DNA from: JAHBNG01 sp039028975
GTDB lineage: Bacteria; Chloroflexota; Anaerolineae; Caldilineales; Caldilineaceae
Assembly: GCA_039028975.1 (NCBI GenBank)
Contig: JBCCHB010000012.1
Coordinates: 1 to 64,000 of the forward strand
Direction: 5' to 3'
DNA length: 64,000 nucleotides
Of this stretch, positions 24,282 through 32,427 are shown piece after piece (the stretch's first letter is position 1; each line of letters begins with the position of its first letter). The notes beneath the pieces were generated by a model, which was not told the origin of the DNA, made no database searches, and was given only the letters and a program-made list of their open reading frames with translations. Position numbers and translations under genes: made by a program.

Positions 24282-27200
24282 CTATTTAGCGTGGACCGCT
24301 GAGCCATAGGTCTGACGTATTATGTCCCCATATCCCCGAACAAGTGGCTCAATGTCACGTGAGGTGCCGTTCCAGCCACGGTTACGGAAGGCTCGGCCCC
24401 CGTTTTGTGCTGCCTTCTGCGCCAAATGTTCAACGATCATGACTTTGGTTGGCTCCGAATATTGGGAGACCTTGCGCCACCCTTTTTCTAGGGATTCATT
24501 CGCTGCTTTCATGGTTTCATACATGTTTCGGTTAGGGGCTGTTCCCTGGAAACCAAATCTCTCCATTGTTTCGTGTAGGGATAGACCCATCAATGCGGCC
24601 GCCTCCCCGTTGGCAAAATTTTGACGCCCTGTTCTTCGATTGTTTTTTAGCGCCCCTTCTTTAGCATCATGAATGCCCTTCGCATACATGATGAGTGGGG
24701 CCGTAACAGTCGTAAGTAGCCCCCCTGAGCTAAATGCCGCGGCCGTTTTTGTTGCCCCTAATGCAGTAGCACCCGCTTCACCTATGCCAAATATAGCACC
24801 AGCAATGCCATGGGAGGCTTCCACTTTGTCCATTGAAGAGGCTTTTGGATCGGTGACTGTCCGCAGGTTAGCCCCAAGCGAGATAGCACTGGCAAGACCA
24901 CCCATTCCTGTGCCAACTGGTGTCCCATCCAATGCTTTGCTACCGGCATCAAAGATCATCTCCGCTCCCTTCTCAAAATTCTCGTCGACTTCCGTCGCTC
25001 CAGTACTGTCATCTGGGGACATGCCGCTGGGATCGGTATATTTAGCCGGGTTATTGCGGGCATAAGCGTATAAATTGAGCAATTGGGGGTCGGCGAGTCC
25101 AGCCTCTGGCTTATCATGGTAGTGATAATCGGCACTAATAAAGTTGCCAATGCTAGCGTCGTAGTAGCGTGACTCAAAGTAGTGTAGTCCGTTGGTATCC
25201 AACTCTTTACCTGTAAACTGATAGTATGCCTGGTTCTCACCCTGTTCGTATCGAGTAAGCCCATACGGATAGTAACCAATTTCTGATACCATTTCCCCAG
25301 CTTCGTTGACCAATAGACCCGTACTGCCTAGGTAGTCGGCAACAAACCAGACCCGTTCGATACTCTGGGGTGGAATTAGGCTCGGTTCATCGCTGAAGCC
25401 AGAGAGGAGCCGTGCCGGATCGTGAGGCATGGTGATACGAGCAATGCGTTGTTGATTGTCATAGATGTAGAAGACAAGTTCATCACCACGCACTTCGATT
25501 GAGCTTCCCGCATAGAGCGTGCGGGTCACCACATCACCCTGGCGTACAGTTTGACGGACTCGCTGAAAACCAGCGTTATATTGGTATGTTGTGTACGTTG
25601 TGCCATCGTCGGTCGCAGCAAGCCGATTCCGGGCATCCCACTGATAGCTGATATCCCCAGGGCTGGTATCCCCAGTGGGATTCTCCATTGCTCTGTGTAC
25701 TACGTTGCCATTGTTGTCATACTGATAGCTGAACTGGCCAGCCGTCACCAGGGCATGGGGGCCAGCATTGCTACCATTGTTCACACTACTATCATTCAAA
25801 GTACTTCCATTCACACTACCATAAGTCATGGTGCCAATATTGAGGCGCGGGTCGGAGACCGTGCTTATCTTGCTGATCATATTTCCGATGGCATCATAAC
25901 CGAACTCTATCTCTCCGTAGCTTCCGGTGACCTCCGTCAACCGATAGAGTGCGTCGTAGGTAAAGGTTTGGCTTAGATCGTTTGCCGCAGTGCGTTGCGG
26001 GCGGCCGTCCGTAATGGATAGCACATTACTCGTACCATCGAAGGTATAACGCAGATCCTGAAGGGTTGCTTGGCTACCGGTTGTATTCAGATGCGCCAAG
26101 CGCAGCCGCTGATCGTAACCATATGTCGTCTCAACTCCATTGGCATAGCGAATGGAGTGACGTTGGTCCGAGGCCAAATAGGTGATCTCATCTACAAAGC
26201 CGGGAATGCGGGTGAGCTGTCCTCGGGCATTGCGTTCATAACTCACCGAAGAGCCATCAGCAAATGTGGTCTTGATCAATCTGTCCATTGAATCATACTC
26301 TGAGCGGGTGACTAAGTTGATACCTTCCTCTTTGAAATGTCGGATGCTCCCGATAGGGTTGCCCCTGGGATCATAAGAGAAGTAGGTCGCTCCAGCTTGA
26401 TCTTCTACATAGGTAATCATGCCCATTGTATTTTGGGCATCTTGGTGTGCTGGGGCCTTGTCATCATCGTAATGGAAGATGGCATTGACCACTGGCTCAC
26501 GTCCATTGGTGAACTCCCAACGCTCCATAACAGGGCGATTGACGGCATCATAGGTGTAGTGAAGTGATTGTCCCACTGCATCATCAATGCGGATCAGATT
26601 GCTAACATCGTCGTAGGCATAGCGCCAGGTACCTCGGTTCGGATCGCTCATGGTAAGTCGTCGAGCCAATCCATCATACGTCATTGTCCGGACGTTGCCA
26701 TGGGAATCGGTGATTTTGGTAATGTTGCCCTGCAGATCATACTCATAATGGGTTTTGTAGGTTACGGGTTGGCCATCGACAATGTTCGCTTCTTCTAAGC
26801 GGATAAGCCTTTGTAACCCATCATAAATGCTGGTTGTTGGCGTACTGTAGTGGGGTGAATCAGATCGATTGTCTTCTTCATCGTAGGCAAGTTCCATAAG
26901 CGGCCCATGGGTTACGCTATTAAAAGAGCCGTCTGGATTGATGGCCCGCACCGCTCGCCCCATTGGATCATAATGCAATGCCGTATGTGGCAAGGTTGGC
27001 TCAGGTGCGGCATAGTCAAAGCTATCGGCATAATACGAGAGGTACTGACGATAGATGGTTCGTCTTGCATTAAAGTCTACGGCATTTTCAACAACAACTT
27101 GACCACCAGTCGCCTCGCTACGCATCTGGAGTTGACGCCCTAGCCCATCAAAATAGGTGATACTAGTAATGACGTCGTCGCTGCCTGCTGCTTGTCGCAA

Positions 27201-30200
27201 CTCTGTCTTGATCCAGCTACGCGGACTCCCATGATGATAGAAGAATGCCTGTGAAGGTTTCTCTAACGTATCGCCAGGCTTGACAATCTTGCTGATGTGA
27301 CCAAAGGTATTATAGGTGAAGCGATGAGCATTGCCGTTGTAATCGGTGGCAGCCATCATTTTCCCAAAGCCATGGTGATAGGAAGCTGCATAGACAAGCG
27401 TTCGACCGCCATCCAAGTGGGCACGCTCCATCACGGGAAAAGTATGCTGTATAGAATCGTATTCGATAGTCGTCTTATGGCTGTTTGCGTCCATCATCGT
27501 AATGATGTTGCCATACTGATCATATTCGTTGCGCTGGATGGGGATGAACCGGTTATCGCCTGCAGGACCGAGACTGGACTCTTCGCGCGATACATTGCCA
27601 GCCGTGAGCTGTCCATGGGGTAGACCCAAAAAGGGTTCACCGTCATAATATTTGTTTATTTCACTAACAAAGTTGCCTGCTAAGTCTGTCTGGCGAATGC
27701 GCATGGCTCGATTAAAGATATGGCGTTCTGGGTCGTAGATAAAGTCCGTGTAGGTCAAAACTTCATCATTACCACAAGCAACGTCGCCCATTTCTGTTCC
27801 ATCAGCACAGACCATGCCATAATTGAATTGCTCTGTTTCGTTTCCATAGGCGTCTCGCTTAAATTGCTGACGCAATTGGACTGGTTCAGCCTGTTGTTCG
27901 TGAATAAAAGAGTCGGTCTGTTTGACAAAGGCATAGGCAATCGGCTCACCACTCTCTGTCTCGGTAGCTTCTACCACGATCCGTGTCTCTACCTGATTGA
28001 TTGTTCGGAGGAAGCAGCCTCCAAAGTCACCACTACATTGTCCGCCTACGGCCAGCACTTCACTCTCCAACAACATGCCCTTATGAGCCTCATCCACCAT
28101 CCCCACATCGTAGCGTAGATTGGTAATGGTGGTTGCTGCCGTCTCATCGCCCACCTTGATCTCTTGGGAGCGCACAAAACCGCGAAACTCCTTCTCTTCT
28201 CCGTTGTAATAGCCATCTCGGTAGTGATAATCTATGGTGTAGTCATCGCCGCTGTTGGCATCATGAACCGTAACCTGATTCACCACCTGTACTGGGAATG
28301 GCAGGTTAATCTCCCAGGGATTGCCGGCATCCCAATCAGCAATGTAGTCTTCGATAGAAGATTTGTAGGTAATATGGATGGTGCGACCCAGTCCATTGTC
28401 TACGCTACGCAGGAGGAAGGGTTGCTCTTGGGTGGAAAAATCCACGTAGCTCATGCCCTGATTAGAACTAAAGAGTAACTCGGTGGCTCCATCACCATCG
28501 ATATCGGTCAGGCGGATTGCCGTATCCTGGGCATCAAATTCGGGCGTGTTGGGAATGACAATGGGATCGGTCAGGCTACCATTTCCTAGGCTGAGCCAGT
28601 AGACGACCGTGCGATTGCTGGGCAGGACCAGATCCATCTGACCATCATTATTGAGGTCACCCATACGAATCTGAATATCCTGGTTGCCAACATTGGTAGG
28701 CGGGTTGAGGATGGCCCGTGGCTCTTCATAAGAGCCGTTACCATTATGTTCCCACAGAACGACCTGCCCATCCCGCACCATAACAATGTCATCAATGCGA
28801 TCGCCAGTCATATCTCCAATCTTAAATTTGGGATCATCAAACGATGCGGCGTCACCTGCTGCAGGTGCCGGTACATCAAAGTCGGCTTCCTGACTCCAAG
28901 CATCGTCCCGGGCCAGCCAGATCTTCATACGCTGACCTGTCGTCAGGACGACGTCTACTGATCGATCATTGTTGACGTCCATGAGTTGAAGATTGGGATC
29001 GTTCAGATCAAAGGCTGGTGACGGGCCAAAGTCAACGCGGTCTTCGATCTCCCAATCAGCACCTGGCTGGTTGCGATAGTAATAAAGTGGGTTGTTGCCT
29101 GCTGCGCTCGCCTTGACTAATAGATCGACCCGACCATCACCATTCATATCGGCCATGCGCACATTTGGATTACTGAGGCGTTCTGCAGGCGAATTATCGG
29201 GAATAACGGGCTGGGTCTCCCAACGAGCATGCCCTTTATTCAAATAGAAACGATGATGGCCATCTTCGGGCGTGTAGACTAGGTCCGGCAGGCCATCAGC
29301 ATTGATATCAACCAGATCCACATCGAGGTTGGTCAAGACGACGGGCGGCGGGCTTTGCATCGGCACAACGGCATGGGCCAATGGGTCAAATTGGGTATAG
29401 GTGAAAGTGTGGGGTGGTAACGTACTGACCCCATCGTCACCAACCTGAAACACGGTAACGAGTAATGAGTAGGTGCCAGTAGAGCGCTCTGCCTCATATT
29501 CAAACTGATACGCGCGCACCAGGGTGCCTAGGGACCACATTTCGATATTCGTCCCGCGCAGCCCAACCCGAATGGGGGCACCGCTTCGACGGTCCGTAAA
29601 TGTGTCGGGACGAGGCTCGTAGTTAAAGACAACTGCATTGTAGATTTCCTCCCCAGTACTGATTTCGCCAAAGTTATAGCGAATCTCATGGGGGTAGGCG
29701 TAGTTGCCATCATGGAGGTAGATGTACTGCATCTCGTTGCCGTTGGTATCGATCATGCGCTCTAGCTCCCAACGAAAGATGCCCTGAGGATTGGTCACCC
29801 GACCATTGGACGTTTCCCCAAACAGGTAGCGGATGCCTCCAGGGGTATGGGCCTCCCAGCCATCTCCCAAGCGCCGAAAACGCATAAAGCTACTCTCATT
29901 CTCAAAACGATAGTCGCTGTTGTTCAGACGGATCAATTTCTCGCCGGAGCTGTGAATGAAGGTATCTTTGGCATCGTCATATGTGGGCAGACCATCATCA
30001 GTACGGCGTTGAATAGAAGGAATGCTCAACCCCCATCCCATTCCCCACGGGCCATTGGCATTGCCACCGTTGTAGCTAAGGGAAAGCTGGGGCTGAAAGC
30101 CAACTCGCCCTGGGGCGGCAGTAAACTTAACTGGGTAACTTGAGGTTCCCGTACTCAAATTGGGTTCAAAACTTTCACCCAGCCCTTCCAACGAGCCAGG

Positions 30201-30332
30201 TCCAGAAGGGAGGGAGATAACTTGGGGTGTAACCCCGGATTTGTCTTGAGCAAATGTCACAGTAGGGTTGGCCATGAAGAAGCACAACCACAACAAGAGT
30301 AAGATTGATTGATAGATTATTGGATGTTTCAT
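24282..30332 (-). CDS. SpvB/FG-GAP/RHS-repeat polymorphic-toxin-like exported protein
   Basis: A 2016-residue giant. After a signal peptide (ends near TVTFAQ) it has an SpvB-like domain (ISLPSGPGSLEGLGESF), VCBS/FG-GAP repeats with NADGLPDL and NGDGRVDL calcium-loop motifs (about 340-600), a TcdB-like middle, many YD/RHS repeats (YDGLARRLT, YDAVNRP) and the RHS core end YYDASIGNFISADYHYHD to ARNNPAKYTDPSG near 1770. The last 246 residues are a separate C-terminal domain: an Ala/Gly-rich hydrophobic part, then a helical region (ETMERFGFQGT, EHLAQKAAQNGGRAF). By family logic this tip is the variable effector, enclosed in the RHS shell. I do not recognise its activity. It is the last gene of a five-gene operon of exported proteins. 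Confidence 0.9.
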   Translation of the reverse strand: MKHPIIYQSILLLLWLCFFMANPTVTFAQDKSGVTPQVISLPSGPGSLEGLGESFEPNLSTGTSSYPVKFTAAPGRVGFQPQLSLSYNGGNANGPWGMGWGLSIPSIQRRTDDGLPTYDDAKDTFIHSSGEKLIRLNNSDYRFENESSFMRFRRLGDGWEAHTPGGIRYLFGETSNGRVTNPQGIFRWELERMIDTNGNEMQYIYLHDGNYAYPHEIRYNFGEISTGEEIYNAVVFNYEPRPDTFTDRRSGAPIRVGLRGTNIEMWSLGTLVRAYQFEYEAERSTGTYSLLVTVFQVGDDGVSTLPPHTFTYTQFDPLAHAVVPMQSPPPVVLTNLDVDLVDINADGLPDLVYTPEDGHHRFYLNKGHARWETQPVIPDNSPAERLSNPNVRMADMNGDGRVDLLVKASAAGNNPLYYYRNQPGADWEIEDRVDFGPSPAFDLNDPNLQLMDVNNDRSVDVVLTTGQRMKIWLARDDAWSQEADFDVPAPAAGDAASFDDPKFKIGDMTGDRIDDIVMVRDGQVVLWEHNGNGSYEEPRAILNPPTNVGNQDIQIRMGDLNNDGQMDLVLPSNRTVVYWLSLGNGSLTDPIVIPNTPEFDAQDTAIRLTDIDGDGATELLFSSNQGMSYVDFSTQEQPFLLRSVDNGLGRTIHITYKSSIEDYIADWDAGNPWEINLPFPVQVVNQVTVHDANSGDDYTIDYHYRDGYYNGEEKEFRGFVRSQEIKVGDETAATTITNLRYDVGMVDEAHKGMLLESEVLAVGGQCSGDFGGCFLRTINQVETRIVVEATETESGEPIAYAFVKQTDSFIHEQQAEPVQLRQQFKRDAYGNETEQFNYGMVCADGTEMGDVACGNDEVLTYTDFIYDPERHIFNRAMRIRQTDLAGNFVSEINKYYDGEPFLGLPHGQLTAGNVSREESSLGPAGDNRFIPIQRNEYDQYGNIITMMDANSHKTTIEYDSIQHTFPVMERAHLDGGRTLVYAASYHHGFGKMMAATDYNGNAHRFTYNTFGHISKIVKPGDTLEKPSQAFFYHHGSPRSWIKTELRQAAGSDDVITSITYFDGLGRQLQMRSEATGGQVVVENAVDFNARRTIYRQYLSYYADSFDYAAPEPTLPHTALHYDPMGRAVRAINPDGSFNSVTHGPLMELAYDEEDNRSDSPHYSTPTTSIYDGLQRLIRLEEANIVDGQPVTYKTHYEYDLQGNITKITDSHGNVRTMTYDGLARRLTMSDPNRGTWRYAYDDVSNLIRIDDAVGQSLHYTYDAVNRPVMERWEFTNGREPVVNAIFHYDDDKAPAHQDAQNTMGMITYVEDQAGATYFSYDPRGNPIGSIRHFKEEGINLVTRSEYDSMDRLIKTTFADGSSVSYERNARGQLTRIPGFVDEITYLASDQRHSIRYANGVETTYGYDQRLRLAHLNTTGSQATLQDLRYTFDGTSNVLSITDGRPQRTAANDLSQTFTYDALYRLTEVTGSYGEIEFGYDAIGNMISKISTVSDPRLNIGTMTYGSVNGSTLNDSSVNNGSNAGPHALVTAGQFSYQYDNNGNVVHRAMENPTGDTSPGDISYQWDARNRLAATDDGTTYTTYQYNAGFQRVRQTVRQGDVVTRTLYAGSSIEVRGDELVFYIYDNQQRIARITMPHDPARLLSGFSDEPSLIPPQSIERVWFVADYLGSTGLLVNEAGEMVSEIGYYPYGLTRYEQGENQAYYQFTGKELDTNGLHYFESRYYDASIGNFISADYHYHDKPEAGLADPQLLNLYAYARNNPAKYTDPSGMSPDDSTGATEVDENFEKGAEMIFDAGSKALDGTPVGTGMGGLASAISLGANLRTVTDPKASSMDKVEASHGIAGAIFGIGEAGATALGATKTAAAFSSGGLLTTVTAPLIMYAKGIHDAKEGALKNNRRTGRQNFANGEAAALMGLSLHETMERFGFQGTAPNRNMYETMKAANESLEKGWRKVSQYSEPTKVMIVEHLAQKAAQNGGRAFRNRGWNGTSRDIEPLVRGYGDIIRQTYGSAVHAK

Positions 30333-30402
30333 AAAATTTTCCTATGCATGCTCATCAACACGCGTGATTATAAACAAAAGTGCTCACGAGTATGTTTATT
30401 GG

Positions 30403-31443
30403 TCACTGGATGATAGGCAAGTAGATCTCTTGCATGTCGCTCGGGGTGTCCGAACCATTTGGATCGGGAGTTACACCGGGCGTTGCAGGCGTGGCCGTGG
30501 CCGTTGCGGATGGATCATTGATTGAAGTGGCCGTAGCTGTTACCGATGGTTTTATGGTTGGCGTGGCGGTTGGCATGTCTGTCGGCACTACTGTTGGTGT
30601 TGCAGTTGGCTCTGAGCCACCTGGTACACTGACTTGGAATGAAGCCAACACCGACGCAACACCGGATAGGGCTGTAACTCTTCCAGCACCTCCGACTGCC
30701 CCAGCCGTGTACTGAACGACTACCTGACCATTGGCATTGGTAATGGAACTGGCTGGCGAAACTTCTCCCAAAGAACCAAAGAAAGAGACAAGTTCACCTG
30801 CAAGCGGCTGACCAGCACCATCGTGCAGGGTGGCTGTAACGCTGGCTTGCTGGCCAGGATTGAGCGTCATGGCCGGGAAATTCAGAGACAAACTGTTTTC
30901 GGCCGCATTACCACCAGCTTTTACAATCTGGATCACTTCGCGTTGGGTTAGCTCGCCTTGAGCTGCATCGGCGACGCGGGCCGTAATAACTGCTTGGCCT
31001 GGCTCACTACCCGCTGTAAAGGTGACGCTCACTTCTCCCTGGTCATTCGTTTGGGTGCTCTCTGGAACAGTAAATCCACCTGTTGTATGAAAGAAGTCAA
31101 TGGTGAGTCCTGCAACGGGGTGACCTACGGCATCGCGCACTCGGGCCGTGAGCTGGGTACTGCTCCCATCATTGGTCAAAACCAGTGCATCTGCCTCAAG
31201 GAGGATCAGGGACGGTGGGCCAGCATCATTGGTTGCTTGTTGATGCAGAGTTGTTAGAGATGCCCCAGTTTGCAAAGCATGGATTCCTACTCGCAATGGG
31301 TCTATGCCAGCATAGCCGCAAATACCTATCCCACTAAGTAGAAGGAGAAGAATAGCAATCCGCGGTATTGCCTTGGCATAAGTTCTTTGAAGAATTTGGT
31401 TGTAGATGGTTTTTATCATTTTCATCTTATTGATTTGATTCAT
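30403..31443 (-). CDS. Exported protein with two Big-1 domains and a Thr/Pro stalk
   Basis: A 346-residue surface protein: N-terminal membrane/signal segment (IAILLLLLSGIGI), then two invasin/Big-1 immunoglobulin-like domains (about 80-175 and 185-275) each with the GxPVAGLTIDF and NDQGEVSVTFTAG signature, then a TPT-rich linker (about 280-330) and the terminal IYLPIIQ. Big-1 domains usually act as rigid spacers or adhesins. The short hydrophobic C-terminus after a Thr/Pro stalk is shared with the genes at 31461 and 40165 and may be a surface-retention signal. Gap to the upstream gene is 17 bp. Confidence 0.82.
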   Translation of the reverse strand: MNQINKMKMIKTIYNQILQRTYAKAIPRIAILLLLLSGIGICGYAGIDPLRVGIHALQTGASLTTLHQQATNDAGPPSLILLEADALVLTNDGSSTQLTARVRDAVGHPVAGLTIDFFHTTGGFTVPESTQTNDQGEVSVTFTAGSEPGQAVITARVADAAQGELTQREVIQIVKAGGNAAENSLSLNFPAMTLNPGQQASVTATLHDGAGQPLAGELVSFFGSLGEVSPASSITNANGQVVVQYTAGAVGGAGRVTALSGVASVLASFQVSVPGGSEPTATPTVVPTDMPTATPTIKPSVTATATSINDPSATATATPATPGVTPDPNGSDTPSDMQEIYLPIIQ

Positions 31444-31460
31444 ATTGAACGAACTTTAAA

Positions 31461-32414
31461 CTAGCGAATTAGCGGTAGATACCAACTATACTCCATCTCG
31501 GGGCTTGGTTGGCTGGCACCTACCCCCCCATCTGCAGCCTGGACAGCTTGATTGGAAAGCGATGCTGCCCGCCCACTAGACCCGTTGGCTATCAATGGTA
31601 AGAACAGGGTAGAGGGCGTATTGCCTCCGTTACCATCTGGATCCTCATTGGCTGGCGGCACGCTGGTTGGCGTAGGCTGCTCCGGTTGAGAGGTAGCCGG
31701 TGGCGTAGGCTGTTCTGGTTGAGCTGTTGCCGTTGCTGTCGGCTGTTCTGGTTGCGTTGTAGCTGTTGCTGTTGGTCCGAACGGTGTTCGAGTCGGCGTA
31801 GGCTGACCTGGTGCCAATGTTTCAGTTGGCATTGGCGTCGGTGTTGGCGTAGGCGGAATGTCAATGATAATCTCCGCTCCTGCTGGTCGTACCACTGAGA
31901 ATGTCCCTATGATTTCCATCGGTTGAGGTTTAAAGCCTTCAATGATTTCTCGGTAAGTCCCTGCCAGCTGGTTGCTATTGTTTTGCACTTCACCTATCAG
32001 GCTAAAGCGACGCTGAACCTGCCGCCCAGATATCTCATCAGTAAATCGTTCTGATTCCAACTGAATGGTTGGCGTGATCCCATCGCTGGTACTGATGCTA
32101 CCCGCAAGGCTCGGTGCCCCTAAAAAGACCTGCGTCTTGCCTGGGATGACTCGTCCTTCTAGTGCAGTAGATTCCCCATCAATGCTAAAGACCAAGTCCA
32201 ACGTACCTAGGGGAAAGGGTTCTGTGATGATGACAGAACCGGCATAGGTTCCTACAACGGACTTGACGTCGGACTGCATAGGTAATGCGGACGTCTTGCT
32301 GCTGTTGACGGATCCAGATGACATGGCATTGGAAGGGATGACGGTCAATAGGCCAGCCAAAGCGAACATCAACAAGAGTACAATGCATACCAACTGCTTA
32401 GTTGTTCGATTCAT
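31461..32414 (-). CDS. Exported beta-rich protein with Thr/Pro stalk and two LPLI tails
   Basis: A 317-residue exported protein of unknown function. After the signal peptide (LLLMFALAGLLTVIPSNA) comes a beta-rich domain of about 130 residues (VVGTYAGSVIITEP to IIGTFSVV), then a long proline/threonine stalk with TQPEQPTATAT repeats (about 190-260). The end carries the hydrophobic motif twice, TLFLPLIANG and YSWYLPLIR, separated by about 35 residues. AAAGGAG precedes ATG 32414, 13 bp after the stop of the upstream gene. Confidence 0.78.
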   Translation of the reverse strand: MNRTTKQLVCIVLLLMFALAGLLTVIPSNAMSSGSVNSSKTSALPMQSDVKSVVGTYAGSVIITEPFPLGTLDLVFSIDGESTALEGRVIPGKTQVFLGAPSLAGSISTSDGITPTIQLESERFTDEISGRQVQRRFSLIGEVQNNSNQLAGTYREIIEGFKPQPMEIIGTFSVVRPAGAEIIIDIPPTPTPTPMPTETLAPGQPTPTRTPFGPTATATTQPEQPTATATAQPEQPTPPATSQPEQPTPTSVPPANEDPDGNGGNTPSTLFLPLIANGSSGRAASLSNQAVQAADGGVGASQPSPEMEYSWYLPLIR

Positions 32415-32427
32415 AATAGATTCTCCT

